Assembly (NCBI RefSeq): GCF_001693275.1 | Contig: NZ_CP016477.1 | Location: 868,001 to 932,000 of the forward strand | Length of the DNA stretch: 64,000 nucleotides | Source of the DNA: Picosynechococcus sp. PCC 7117 | GTDB lineage: Bacteria; Cyanobacteriota; Cyanobacteriia; Cyanobacteriales; MRBY01 | Direction of reading: 5' to 3' | In this document: piece by piece, positions 31,202-40,021 of the stretch | Layout of the letters: each line of letters starts with the position of its first letter | How positions within the stretch are numbered: position 1 is the first letter of the stretch | Notes under the pieces: generated by a model | Told to the model about the DNA's origin: nothing | Seen by the model: the letters and a program-made list of their open reading frames with translations, nothing else | Database searches by the model: none | Position numbers and translations under genes: made by a program

Positions 31202-33196
31202 ATGGAACCGCTTTATCAATATGCATGGTTGATTCCGGTGCTGCCTCTGTTGGGGGCAATGGTTATCGGGATCGGCTTAATCTCCTTAAACAAATTCACG
31301 AACAAGCTACGGCAACTCAATGCGGTATTTGTTCTGTCGCTCATCGGTACTTCGATGGCCCTCTCTTTTGGGCTACTCTGGAGTCAAATTCAAGGTCATG
31401 AAGCCTTTACCTACACCCTAGAATGGGCAGCGGCAGGCGATTTTCATCTGCAGATGGGCTATACCGTGGATCACCTGAGTGCCTTGATGTCGGTGATCGT
31501 AACCACGGTGGCCTTGCTGGTGATGATCTATACCGATGGTTACATGGCCCACGATCCGGGTTATGTCCGTTTTTATGCTTATTTGAGCATTTTTAGCTCG
31601 TCGATGTTGGGTCTGGTGTTTAGCCCAAACCTTGTGCAGGTTTACATTTTCTGGGAATTGGTGGGGATGTGTTCCTACCTCCTGATTGGCTTCTGGTATG
31701 ACCGCAAGGCGGCGGCCGATGCTTGCCAAAAGGCTTTTGTCACAAACCGTGTCGGCGATTTTGGTCTCTTGCTAGGGATGCTCGGTCTCTATTGGGCCAC
31801 GGGCAGTTTTGAGTTTGATCTGATGGGCGATCGCCTGGTGGATCTCGTCTCAACGGGGCAAATCAGCTCCCTCCTGGCCATTGTCTTTGCTGTACTCGTT
31901 TTCCTTGGCCCTGTGGCTAAATCCGCCCAATTTCCGCTCCATGTGTGGCTCCCCGATGCCATGGAAGGGCCAACCCCCATTTCCGCTTTGATCCACGCGG
32001 CGACCATGGTTGCTGCTGGAGTGTTCCTCGTGGCGCGGATGTATCCCGTGTTTGAGCCGATCCCAGAGGCGATGAATGTCATTGCCTGGACGGGAGCAAC
32101 CACCGCTTTTCTAGGGGCGACCATTGCCTTAACCCAAAACGACATCAAAAAAGGTCTTGCCTATTCCACCATGTCCCAGTTGGGCTACATGGTGATGGCC
32201 ATGGGGATCGGTGGCTACACCGCTGGGTTGTTTCACCTAATGACCCATGCCTACTTCAAGGCGATGCTCTTCTTGGGTTCCGGTTCTGTCATCCATGGTA
32301 TGGAAGAGGTGGTCGGCCATAACGCTGTGCTGGCCCAGGATATGCGGCTGATGGGTGGCCTGCGGAAATATATGCCCATCACTGCCACAACGTTTCTCAT
32401 TGGCACCCTCGCTATCTGTGGGATCCCGCCCTTTGCTGGTTTCTGGTCGAAGGACGAAATTTTAGGCTTGGCGTTTGAGGCTAATCCAGTGCTCTGGTTC
32501 ATTGGTTGGGCCACCGCTGGCATGACCGCTTTTTATATGTTCCGGATGTACTTCCTGACCTTTGAAGGGGAGTTTCGCGGCACGGATCAGCAACTGCAAG
32601 AAAAGCTCCTGACGGCGGCAGGTCAAGCCCCCGAAGAAGGCCACCATGGCTCTAAGCCCCACGAGTCTCCTTTAACGATGACTTTCCCGTTGATGGCTTT
32701 GGCGGTTCCGTCGGTATTGATCGGTTTGCTGGGGGTTCCCTGGGGTAATCGGTTTGAAGCTTTTGTCTTTTCTCCCAACGAAGCAGCAGAGGCCGCTGAG
32801 CATGGTTTTGAATTGACAGAATTTTTGATCATGGGTGGTAATTCTGTGGGGATCGCCCTCATTGGGATTACCATCGCCTCGCTGATGTATCTCCAGCAGA
32901 AAATTGATCCGGCTCGTTTGGCCGAAAAATTCCCGGTGTTGTATCAGTTGTCTTTGAACAAATGGTACTTCGACGATATCTACAACAATGTTTTTGTGAT
33001 GGGTACCCGGCGCTTAGCCCGACAAATCCTTGAGGTGGACTATCGCGTCGTCGATGGGGCCGTAAACCTCACGGGGATCGCCACCCTCTTGAGTGGTGAG
33101 GGCTTGAAATACATTGAAAATGGCCGCGTCCAGTTCTATGCGCTCATTGTGTTTGGGGCGGTGCTAGGCTTCGTCATTTTCTTTAGTGTGGCCTAG
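31202..33196 (+). CDS. ndhF: NAD(P)H-quinone oxidoreductase subunit 5 (NdhF1)
   Basis: 664 residues, about 15-16 membrane helices. The NDH-1 subunit of the proton-pumping membrane arm, used in cyclic electron flow and respiration. Conserved features are W-E-L-V-G-M-C-S-Y-L-L-I-G-F (about 150-163), K-S-A-Q-F-P-L-H-V-W-L-P-D-A-M-E-G-P-T-P in the antiporter-like helices, and a lateral amphipathic helix region near the C-terminus (K-W-Y-F-D-D-I-Y). The type is NdhF1 rather than the CO2-uptake NdhF3/F4 forms, judged by length and sequence; that distinction is less certain. A terminator follows. Confidence 0.95.
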   Translation: MEPLYQYAWLIPVLPLLGAMVIGIGLISLNKFTNKLRQLNAVFVLSLIGTSMALSFGLLWSQIQGHEAFTYTLEWAAAGDFHLQMGYTVDHLSALMSVIVTTVALLVMIYTDGYMAHDPGYVRFYAYLSIFSSSMLGLVFSPNLVQVYIFWELVGMCSYLLIGFWYDRKAAADACQKAFVTNRVGDFGLLLGMLGLYWATGSFEFDLMGDRLVDLVSTGQISSLLAIVFAVLVFLGPVAKSAQFPLHVWLPDAMEGPTPISALIHAATMVAAGVFLVARMYPVFEPIPEAMNVIAWTGATTAFLGATIALTQNDIKKGLAYSTMSQLGYMVMAMGIGGYTAGLFHLMTHAYFKAMLFLGSGSVIHGMEEVVGHNAVLAQDMRLMGGLRKYMPITATTFLIGTLAICGIPPFAGFWSKDEILGLAFEANPVLWFIGWATAGMTAFYMFRMYFLTFEGEFRGTDQQLQEKLLTAAGQAPEEGHHGSKPHESPLTMTFPLMALAVPSVLIGLLGVPWGNRFEAFVFSPNEAAEAAEHGFELTEFLIMGGNSVGIALIGITIASLMYLQQKIDPARLAEKFPVLYQLSLNKWYFDDIYNNVFVMGTRRLARQILEVDYRVVDGAVNLTGIATLLSGEGLKYIENGRVQFYALIVFGAVLGFVIFFSVA

Positions 33197-33233
33197 CCGT
33201 CACTGTATTCCGAAAGTTGAGAAGATAAAATTC

Positions 33234-33266
33234 CCCCTTGCCTGAGTGGTGAGGGGTTTTGTTTTT
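33234..33266 (+). terminator. Rho-independent terminator of ndhF
   Basis: A nine-base stem (33234-33242 with 33248-33256, two G-T pairs) with loop TGAGT, followed by TTTTGTTTTT. It also separates ndhF from sipA. Confidence 0.75.
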
Positions 33267-33314
33267 CCTGATAAGATTTGCAGTGGCGTTGTTACAGGGG
33301 TTAGCAGAAAAATT

Positions 33315-33539
33315 ATGGCTGGATTTAAACAAGGAACCCAGGTAAAGCTGACACAGTTGCCCCCCTATCTTAAGACCGCAGACCCGATGCCGATGTTGCG
33401 TCCGGCGGATTTGTTGGCGGTGGGGGCGGTTGGCACCCTAGGCGATCGCCGCCCTGGTGGTTATTGGGCGGTTAAGTTCGAGCGGGGCTCTTTTTTGCTT
33501 GAAGAAACCTATCTGGCAGTCGCCACTGGGACGGCCTAA
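33315..33539 (+). CDS. sipA: SipA, NblS-interacting regulator (DUF3148)
   Basis: 74 residues from ATG 33315 (M-A-G-F-K-Q-G-T). A GTG-started extension to 33246 would run through the ndhF terminator and is not used. SipA is a small beta-barrel protein that binds the ATPase domain of the sensor kinase NblS (Hik33) and stimulates the NblS/RpaB stress pathway. Blocks G-T-Q-V-K-L and G-Y-W-A-V-K-F-E-R-G-S-F-L-L are typical of DUF3148. Convergent with the next gene. Confidence 0.85.
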   Translation: MAGFKQGTQVKLTQLPPYLKTADPMPMLRPADLLAVGAVGTLGDRRPGGYWAVKFERGSFLLEETYLAVATGTA

Positions 33540-33541
33540 AC

Positions 33542-33877
33542 CTAGGAATTGGGCAGATCGACAGTCGGACTCAGGGGGACAAAATCGCCGTGAATGGTAA
33601 GGCCGAGGCACATGGTTTCGCCTGTTTGGATGCGTTTTCCCGTGAGGGCACAGGTTTCATCCTTTTGGGCGATCGCCTCAAGGGTCGCCCGAATATCTGC
33701 TTCGCTAAACTGGGGGCGATAATCCCCTGAGTTGTGATTGACGTAGTTCCAGAGAATATCGCGGATTAGGGCCTGGTATCCTTGGTTTCCAGCGAGTTCC
33801 TTGAGTTTATCTTTCAGTTTGCGCTCTAGGCGAATACTGGTGACTTCCATTTCTGTCGTGCTAGTTGCCCGAGTCAT
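33542..33877 (-). CDS. Conserved cyanobacterial protein with ribbon-helix-helix-like N-terminus
   Basis: 111 residues. Residues 12-50 (T-S-I-R-L-E-R-K-L-K-D-K-L-K-E-L-A) follow the pattern of a ribbon-helix-helix DNA-binding motif. The C-terminal half has C-A-L-T-G-K-R-I, G-E-T-M-C-L-G and H-G-D-F-V-P-L-S; the two cysteines could bind a metal. No function is known to me. It may be a transcriptional regulator. Two bases separate its stop from the converging sipA stop. Confidence 0.7.
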   Translation of the reverse strand: MTRATSTTEMEVTSIRLERKLKDKLKELAGNQGYQALIRDILWNYVNHNSGDYRPQFSEADIRATLEAIAQKDETCALTGKRIQTGETMCLGLTIHGDFVPLSPTVDLPNS

Positions 33878-34008
33878 AATCTTCGCTAATCCCCTTACAT
33901 TTAAGACTTTACTAAATATCTGTCCTCGGAATGAGGCAAAATATCAAAAGTTGTAGTGTCAGTGTAGTGAAAATGTTTTAGAAAAAAAAGCGCGATTTGG
34001 CTGAATTG

Positions 34009-35616
34009 TTACTCATTGACAATATCTAAGGCGATCGCCTCCGCCACTTTGACCCCATCGATGGCTGCCGAGAGAATGCCCCCTGCATAACCAGCTCCCT
34101 CCCCCGCAGGATAGAGGCCCTGGGTATTAATACTTTGGTAATCTTTGCCCCGTTTAATGCGAATTGGCGAAGAGGTGCGCGTTTCCACCCCCGTTAACAT
34201 CGCCTCGGCCATAGCAAACCCCTTAATTTGTTTGTCAAAAGCGGGTAGAGCTTCCCGAATCGCTTCAATGGCGTAGTCCGGGAGCGCGGTGCTGAGATCC
34301 GTTAGCTTAACTCCCGGTGCGTAGGAAGGCTTAACTTTGCCCAACGACTCAGAAGAACAACCCGCGAGAAAATCCCCCACCAATTGGCCCGGTGCACTGT
34401 AATCTCCACCACCCAGTTCAAAGGCCCTGGCTTCTACTTTTCGTTGGAGATCAATGCCTGCGAGGGGATGCCCTGGAAAATCTTCTTCTGGGGTAATGCC
34501 AACAACAATCCCCGCATTGGCGTTACGTTCGTTGCGGGAATATTGGCTCATGCCGTTGGTGACGACTTTGCCAGCCTCGGAGGTGGCCCCAATCACCAAA
34601 CCCCCCGGACACATACAAAAACTATAGACCGAGCGCCCATTTTGACAGTGGTGGACGAGCTTGTAATCGGCGGCACCGAGAATTTTATTGCCAGCAAATT
34701 CCCCGTAGCGACATTCATCGATCAGGGGTTGGGGATGTTCGATCCGAAAGCCAATGGAAAAGGGCTTGGGCTCAATGTAAACACCCTGGTCATGGAGCAT
34801 CTGGAACGTATCCCGCGCACTGTGTCCCATGGCCAGCACCACGTGGGAACTGGGAATAAATTCGCCATTTTCGAGGGTGACGCCTTTGACCTGATGGTTT
34901 TCTAGTTCGAGGGTTTTGACCTTGCTTTGGAAACGAATTTCGCCACCCAGGGATTCGATGGTTTTGCGGATGCTTTGGACGATGCCGACGAGCTTAAAGG
35001 TGCCAATGTGGGGTTTGGCGATGTAGAGGATTTCGGGATTGGCCCCGGCGGCGACAAATTCTTCGAGGACTTTGCGTTTGTAATGGTGGCGATCGCGCAC
35101 CTGGCTGTAGAGTTTCCCATCGGAAAACGTCCCTGCGCCTCCTTCTCCAAATTGGGCATTAGATTCGGGGTTAAATTCTCCCTTCTTTTTCCAGAAATTA
35201 AAGGTGTCTTTGGTGCGCTCATTGACGGTTTTTCCCCGTTCTAGCACAATCGGCCGAAAGCCCATTTTGGCTAGCATTAATCCCGCAAACATCCCACAAG
35301 GCCCCATGCCAATGACGATGGGCCGCGTCGCACAATCTGCCGGTGCTTGGGCCACCATTTTGTAACTCATGTCTGGGGTGGGGAGCACGTGGGGATCTTT
35401 TTTGAAGCGTTTTAGCAAAGCTTGATCCTTCGTGGTGTGCACATCAAAGATGTAGACGAGGTAAATATTGCTCTTTTTACGGGCATCGTAGCTGCGTTTG
35501 AAAATCTGATATTCCAGCAAGTCATCCGGCTGAATTTTCAACTTCTGGCAAATGGCCTGGGCGATCGCCTCTGGGCTGTGGTCGAGGGGCAGTTTGATTT
35601 CCGTAAGACGAAGCAT
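34009..35616 (-). CDS. FAD-dependent dehydrogenase (COG2509-type flavoprotein)
   Basis: 535 residues from ATG 35616; the longer start at 35694 adds a Phe-rich stretch without family similarity. An N-terminal soluble domain (M-L-R-L-T-E-I-K-L-P-L; residues 1-80) precedes an FAD-binding fold with V-I-G-M-G-P-C-G-M-F-A-G (about 97-108). G-G-A-G-T-F-S-D-G-K-L is conserved in this family, as is C-M-C-P-G-G. Ends with the second FAD contact Y-P-A-G-E-G-A-G-Y-A-G-G. Substrate unknown; members are widespread in cyanobacteria and plastids. Confidence 0.85.
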   Translation of the reverse strand: MLRLTEIKLPLDHSPEAIAQAICQKLKIQPDDLLEYQIFKRSYDARKKSNIYLVYIFDVHTTKDQALLKRFKKDPHVLPTPDMSYKMVAQAPADCATRPIVIGMGPCGMFAGLMLAKMGFRPIVLERGKTVNERTKDTFNFWKKKGEFNPESNAQFGEGGAGTFSDGKLYSQVRDRHHYKRKVLEEFVAAGANPEILYIAKPHIGTFKLVGIVQSIRKTIESLGGEIRFQSKVKTLELENHQVKGVTLENGEFIPSSHVVLAMGHSARDTFQMLHDQGVYIEPKPFSIGFRIEHPQPLIDECRYGEFAGNKILGAADYKLVHHCQNGRSVYSFCMCPGGLVIGATSEAGKVVTNGMSQYSRNERNANAGIVVGITPEEDFPGHPLAGIDLQRKVEARAFELGGGDYSAPGQLVGDFLAGCSSESLGKVKPSYAPGVKLTDLSTALPDYAIEAIREALPAFDKQIKGFAMAEAMLTGVETRTSSPIRIKRGKDYQSINTQGLYPAGEGAGYAGGILSAAIDGVKVAEAIALDIVNE

Positions 35617-35743
35617 GGCAGTTACTGACAAAAATAGCGATGATAATCCCTGGGGCCGGGGATTCTTATTAAAAACGAAAAAAATCTTCCCCACAATGGC
35701 GAGGAAGACCCGGACTCAATAAATAAAGAATTAGTCAGCGGCC

Positions 35744-35914
35744 TTAGATCAACCCCAACCAGCTCAGGACGCCTTCTTTGGTGAATAATTCGATGGCGAT
35801 CGCAATGATGATCCCGATCATCGCCGCCCGGCCATTGAGCTTCTCGGAATAGAGATTGAAGCCAAACTTCGGATCTTCAAGATTGGGCTTAACGGTGGGT
35901 TCTGGAGCTGCCAT
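35744..35914 (-). CDS. hli: High-light-inducible protein (Hli/Scp)
   Basis: 56 residues, short enough to be easily missed. The single chlorophyll-binding helix carries E-K-L-N-G-R-A-A-M-I-G (residues 24-34), the ExxNGR motif of the light-harvesting-like family; the N-terminus is proline-rich (A-P-E-P-T-V-K-P) with F-G-F-N just before the helix, and the end is W-L-G-L-I. Hli proteins bind chlorophyll and carotenoid in thylakoids and protect photosystem II and chlorophyll synthesis under stress. ATG 35914. They are controlled by NblS/RpaB; sipA lies 2.4 kb away. Confidence 0.93.
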   Translation of the reverse strand: MAAPEPTVKPNLEDPKFGFNLYSEKLNGRAAMIGIIIAIAIELFTKEGVLSWLGLI

Positions 35915-36428
35915 GGTAAAAACCTCGTCTTATCGAAATTAATGTAATAATTCTTAATATGTAGTGTAGCGCACAAAAGCCACAGTCGTACATTTCGCTA
36001 TTTCATGGCTCAATCGTTTTATTTATCTATCGCCATAGACTTTTGCACTTAGTTGTTGCCAAGTTTATTCGCCTTAGAAATAGATGGCGATCGCCATTGA
36101 GGTTATCCAAAATGCTAGGGCATCTTTACTCTAATTGTTACACGACCAAACTGCGATCGCCTGCTGATCAGAGGAGCCGAGGGCGAACGGTCACACAACA
36201 CCTTGGGGCTTAATTCGACAATATTTTTCCAAGTTGATCATTGCGATCGCCCCTATTTTGTATAGCGGGATACATCAGGCTGACCATAATTAAAGGCTAA
36301 TAAAGCTTAAGTTGAGTGCAGTGATTACATCTAAACAAGAACACAATATCAATTTGCTCTTTAAGCCCTAGGGAATAGGGGGCTTTACTTGGCAGCATAA
36401 ATGATCAATTTTTGGAAACAAGAAGGCA
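35915..36428. other. Intergenic region between hli and the AraC-type regulator
   Basis: 514 bases with divergent promoters. It holds three or four HIP1 or near-HIP1 sites (about 36087, 36155, 36243). An imperfect hairpin (36363-36385) precedes the regulator gene. I found no convincing high-light (HLR1) repeat upstream of hli. Confidence 0.4.
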
Positions 36429-37229
36429 ATGACGAAAATTTTGATTATTGAGGATGAAGCAGAAACCCGTAATGTTTTCCTTAAGTGCCTAGAATTTGAA
36501 GGCTTTAAAACCTGTGCTGCAAGTAATGCTTTAGATGGGATTGAACTGGCATTAAACGAACAACCAAATTTGATTGTGTGTGACATTCTCATGCCCGACA
36601 TGGATGGTTACTTCGTGTTGTCAAAAATACGCCGCTCACCTAAAACAACCGCGATTCCTTTTATCTTTCTCACTGCCAAAGTTACTATGGCCGAGCTTCG
36701 CTATGGTATGCAGCTCGGAGCAGATGATTACCTGACCAAGCCTTGCACGGTTGAACAATTTCTAGGCGCGATTAATGTCCGACTAAAGCGACAACAAGAC
36801 ACGATTGAAAATCACCATCTAGATTCGACAAAAAATAAAACAGTTGTTTCTTCTGGTGCCGAAATCGACTTTCCATTAACAGATATCGATCGCGATTTTT
36901 CTTTCCCCTACTCCAGCAATTTAAATCGAGCGTTTGATTTTATTGAAGATCATTACCATCAACCCATTAAAATAAAGGCGATCGCCGAGGAAGTTGGCTA
37001 TTCTACTTCCTACCTGAGTAATTTAGTCCAAAAAGAAACTGGCTATACAGTCAAGCAGTGGATTATCGCAAGGCGCATGCTGCAGGCTCGCAAACTATTG
37101 AAAAATACAAACAAGCCAATTCATAAAATTGCAGAATTATGTGGCTACCATGATGCTGGCTACTTTACCAACCAATTCCGGCGATTCCATGGAAAAACAC
37201 CATTAAATTGGCGTTCTGAGCAAATATAG
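36429..37229 (+). CDS. Response regulator with AraC-type DNA-binding domain
   Basis: 266 residues. The receiver domain (1-120) has E-D-E-A, phospho-acceptor D in L-I-V-C-D-I-L-M-P-D and Lys in L-T-K-P-C. A linker of about 45 residues follows, then two helix-turn-helix motifs of the AraC/XylS type (I-K-A-I-A-E-E-V-G-Y-S-T-S-Y-L and I-H-K-I-A-E-L-C-G-Y-H-D-A-G-Y-F), ending F-R-R-F-H-G-K-T-P. AAGG is just before ATG 36429. It precedes the cyanate operon by 297 bases in the same direction, with a terminator between. It is the best local candidate to control that operon, with the PAS kinase at 42148 as possible partner. Confidence 0.88.
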   Translation: MTKILIIEDEAETRNVFLKCLEFEGFKTCAASNALDGIELALNEQPNLIVCDILMPDMDGYFVLSKIRRSPKTTAIPFIFLTAKVTMAELRYGMQLGADDYLTKPCTVEQFLGAINVRLKRQQDTIENHHLDSTKNKTVVSSGAEIDFPLTDIDRDFSFPYSSNLNRAFDFIEDHYHQPIKIKAIAEEVGYSTSYLSNLVQKETGYTVKQWIIARRMLQARKLLKNTNKPIHKIAELCGYHDAGYFTNQFRRFHGKTPLNWRSEQI

Positions 37230-37230
37230 C

Positions 37231-37262
37231 CTGTCTTCTTGTGGGTTGCCAGGACAGTTTTT
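37231..37262 (+). terminator. Terminator of the AraC-type regulator gene
   Basis: CTGTC at 37231-37235 pairs with GACAG at 37253-37257 (stem about seven pairs with wobble) and is followed by TTTTT. It separates the regulator from cynA. Confidence 0.6.
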
Positions 37263-37344
37263 CACAAAAACCAACTGAGAATAACATCTTCGGAAAAGAC
37301 TTTTCTGTAATTGATTTAACAAAAAAAGCAGGATATCAAGGGAG

Positions 37345-37380
37345 TTGAAAAAACAGCCTAAAAAAATGACATTTTTTCAA
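37345..37380. promoter_or_regulatory. Inverted repeat upstream of cynA (putative operator)
   Basis: TTGAAAAAA (37345-37353) and TTTTTTCAA (37372-37380) are perfect inverted arms with 18 bases between. A second pair of the same TTTCAA/TTGAAA half-site occurs at 37469-37494. Operator function is inference. Confidence 0.4.
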
Positions 37381-37468
37381 AAAAAAATCTAATGTTTATT
37401 ACGAAAGTGGCTGCTACTATAGACCGCAACTCTTAATAAATAAAAGTACTTTTCTGAGTTTTAGGGCT

Positions 37469-37494
37469 CTTTCAAAATTCTGCGGTTTTGAAAG
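37469..37494 (+). promoter_or_regulatory. Perfect stem-loop in the cynA leader
   Basis: CTTTCAAAA (37469-37477) and TTTTGAAAG (37486-37494) form a nine-base stem with the loop TTCTGCGG, 32 bases before the cynA start. No T-run follows. It may act as a leader RNA hairpin or as an operator related to the repeat at 37345-37380. Confidence 0.45.
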
Positions 37495-37526
37495 TTTAAG
37501 TTGTTATTTTTGGGTAGATATAAATT

Positions 37527-39164
37527 ATGACTCTGATTTCAGCACAGCAGGCTTTACAGGGACTAGGGGGTTCCGACTCTTTCGGTGGCAGGCGCTCAAA
37601 CTTACAGTCTTTGTGTCATGTTTGTGGAAAATACCATGGCGCGAGTGATCACTGGCAGTTTATGCAGACGATGCCGCAAGATCCTGTAGAAATGGTCGAG
37701 GACCTCGTAAAAATGGGGATTTATAAAGAGAATCAGTTGCGGGCTGCAGAAGGAGTAAATGCCTACGAACTGAGAAAAACTTTATTTTTGAAGCGCATTG
37801 GTCGCAGTGATCCAAAGCGAGAGAAGCTGATCTTGGCCCTCTGTAAGCAGGCTGGCGGGATGGAAAATGCTTTTGCGGCAGCCTTTGGGCCCCAAGCTGG
37901 TCTATTTTTTGCAGACTCAATTCGTAGTAGTCAACAGACCCGTCGAGAATTTCTGCGGAATATGGCCGTCGGTGCTGCCCTTGTGAGTTTAGCGAGTTGT
38001 GGGCAGGATACAACGCCCCCTGCGGCAGACGCTCCGGCAGATGCGCCAGTGGGTAATTTGGAGAAAACTGATTTACAGATTGGTTTTATTCCCATCACTT
38101 GTGCGACGCCCATTATTATGTCTGAGCCTTTGGGCTTTTATGAAAAGTATGGTTTTAATGCCAAGGTCGTCAAAATGCCGAGCTGGGGGGCCGTCAGAGA
38201 TTCGGCGATCGCCGGCGAATTGGATGCCTACCACATGCTGGCTCCGATGCCCATTGCGATGACTTTAGGTCTTGGTTCCGAGGCATTTGGCGTGAAGCTG
38301 GCAAGTATCGAAAATATTAACGGTCAAGCAATCACCGTTGCCGAAAAATATAAGGGGCAGGTAAATGGACCTGCCGACTTTAGGGGCTTTACCATTGGGG
38401 TTCCCTTCCCTTACTCAATGCACAATCTCCTGTTACGTTACTACCTCGCGACGGGCGGCATTGATCCTGATGTGGATGTACAGATTCGTCCTGTTCCCCC
38501 ACCAGACAGCATTGCTCAGCTAGTAGCGGGTGATATCGACGCATACTTGATGCCTGATCCGTTTAACCAGCGGGCCGTGTACGAAGGTGCAGGCTTTATC
38601 CACATGTTGACCAAAGAAATTTGGCCAGGTCATCCTTGTTGCGCCTTTGCCGCCAGTGACCAGTGGATTGACGCCAACCCCAACACTTTCCGCGCCCTAA
38701 ACAAGTCCATTATCGAAGCGGCTGCTTACGCTCAAGTCCCTGAAAATCGTCCTGAAATTGCCAGAGCGATTTCCGAGCGGGCCTTCCTTAACCAGCCTGT
38801 GGAAGTTGTCGAAGCAGTTCTCACTGGCAAATTTGACGATGGTAATGGCAATAGCCTTGATATTCCTGACCGAATCGGCTTTGACCCCTATCCTTGGCAG
38901 AGTTTTGCAAACTGGATTTCTTCCCAGCTTGTGCGTTGGGATCTTCAGGGTGACGGATTGGCTCCCACAATTATTCCTGAGACTGGCTATGACACCGTTG
39001 GTACAGATGTCTTCCTCACCGATTTAGCAAGAGAACTGGCAACTGAGCTTGGTCAGACACCGCCCACTGAGATCTATCGCGAGGAGACCCTCAAATTTGA
39101 CACCTTCGATCCCGCTGACCCTGCGGCTTATGTGCAACAGCAAATCGATGAATATGGCGTGTAA
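37527..39164 (+). CDS. cynA: Cyanate ABC transporter, substrate-binding lipoprotein (with N-terminal extension)
   Basis: 545 residues, longer than usual for NrtA/CmpA/CynA (about 440). A signal of Tat-lipoprotein type is internal: R139-R140-E-F-L-R-N-M and lipobox L-A-S-C with Cys158. The binding domain (about 175-545) has the family blocks G-F-I-P-I-T-C-A-T-P-I, D-A-Y-H-M-L-A-P-M-P and F-T-I-G-V-P-F-P-Y-S. Before the signal lie about 135 soluble residues with C30-H-V-C33-G-K-Y-H, a possible metal knuckle. The role as cyanate binder follows from cynS three genes downstream; nitrate or bicarbonate cannot be excluded by sequence alone. Confidence 0.85.
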   Translation: MTLISAQQALQGLGGSDSFGGRRSNLQSLCHVCGKYHGASDHWQFMQTMPQDPVEMVEDLVKMGIYKENQLRAAEGVNAYELRKTLFLKRIGRSDPKREKLILALCKQAGGMENAFAAAFGPQAGLFFADSIRSSQQTRREFLRNMAVGAALVSLASCGQDTTPPAADAPADAPVGNLEKTDLQIGFIPITCATPIIMSEPLGFYEKYGFNAKVVKMPSWGAVRDSAIAGELDAYHMLAPMPIAMTLGLGSEAFGVKLASIENINGQAITVAEKYKGQVNGPADFRGFTIGVPFPYSMHNLLLRYYLATGGIDPDVDVQIRPVPPPDSIAQLVAGDIDAYLMPDPFNQRAVYEGAGFIHMLTKEIWPGHPCCAFAASDQWIDANPNTFRALNKSIIEAAAYAQVPENRPEIARAISERAFLNQPVEVVEAVLTGKFDDGNGNSLDIPDRIGFDPYPWQSFANWISSQLVRWDLQGDGLAPTIIPETGYDTVGTDVFLTDLARELATELGQTPPTEIYREETLKFDTFDPADPAAYVQQQIDEYGV

Positions 39165-39184
39165 TTTTTAGGAGGTTTTTTATT

Positions 39185-40021
39185 ATGGCAGTCACAAGTA
39201 AACGACTACCAACATCAGCTTACGCTAGGCCGAAAGAGTCCCTTTGGCAAAATGAGAATTTTCTCGCATTTGCACTATTTGTTGCTTCCCTTATTGTCTT
39301 TTTAGGAGGATGGGAAATTAGTGCTCGCATAGGAATCCTGGCGAATATGCCTACTGCTTCTTTGACTCTCAAGGAGTTGTGGTGGTGGACGACTAATCCT
39401 TTTTTCGACAATGGGCCTAACGACCTGGGCATTGGCTGGAATCTGTTAATCAGTTTGCGACGGGTGGCGATCGGCTATCTTGCGGCTTCTTGTGTTGCTG
39501 TTCCCCTCGGAATCTTGATTGGTATTTCACCGATCGCCAGAAAAGGTTTTAACCCATTCATTCAGTTGTTAAAACCTGTATCTCCCCTAGCTTGGTTACC
39601 TCTTGGTTTATATGTCTTGCGCGATTCTGAGCAAACTGGCGTTTTTATCATCTTCATTTCCAGTATTTGGCCGACTTTGATCAACACGTCTTTCGGTGTG
39701 GCAAATGTTAGTAAAGAATATTTGGATGTGGCAAAAACCCTGGGGGCTTCGAGTTTCCGCACTATTTTTAAAGTGATTATTCCTGCTGCTCTGCCCAACA
39801 TCTTGTCGGGTTTAAGGATCAGTATGGGGATTGCTTGGCTGGTCATTGTGGCGGCAGAAATGTTGCTGGGTACAGGTTTAGGCTACTTCATCTGGAATGA
39901 GTGGAATAACCTTTATATTCCGAACATTTTGGTGGCGATTCTGATCATCGGTTTAGTTGGTCTCATTCTGGATAGTTGCTTTGCGGCTGTCGAAAAATTT
40001 GTTGCATTTGGTCGAAAATAA
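39185..40021 (+). CDS. cynB: Cyanate ABC transporter permease
   Basis: 278 residues, six helices, of the NrtB/SsuC/CynB type. The EAA loop is seen as Y-L-D-V-A-K-T-L-G-A-S-S-F-R-T-I-F-K (about 181-198). It starts 20 bases after cynA with AGGAGG seven bases upstream of ATG 39185, and its stop overlaps the cynD start by one base (TAATG). Forms the inner-membrane pore of the importer. Confidence 0.9.
   Translation: MAVTSKRLPTSAYARPKESLWQNENFLAFALFVASLIVFLGGWEISARIGILANMPTASLTLKELWWWTTNPFFDNGPNDLGIGWNLLISLRRVAIGYLAASCVAVPLGILIGISPIARKGFNPFIQLLKPVSPLAWLPLGLYVLRDSEQTGVFIIFISSIWPTLINTSFGVANVSKEYLDVAKTLGASSFRTIFKVIIPAALPNILSGLRISMGIAWLVIVAAEMLLGTGLGYFIWNEWNNLYIPNILVAILIIGLVGLILDSCFAAVEKFVAFGRK

Noticed and set aside
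33246-33314. N-terminal extension of SipA
   Set aside because: Would be translated through the ndhF terminator and lacks similarity.
34384-34905. 173-codon frame antisense to the flavoprotein gene
   Set aside because: Shadow of a conserved gene; no ribosome site or similarity.
35915-36020. HLR1 high-light box upstream of hli
   Set aside because: TTACA-like words are present but not as the direct repeat with correct spacing.
37389-37402. NtcA site upstream of cynA
   Set aside because: Only CTA-N8-TAC, one mismatch, and the spacing to a TACTAT -10 box at 37415 is too short for a typical NtcA promoter; kept as a weak possibility inside another finding.
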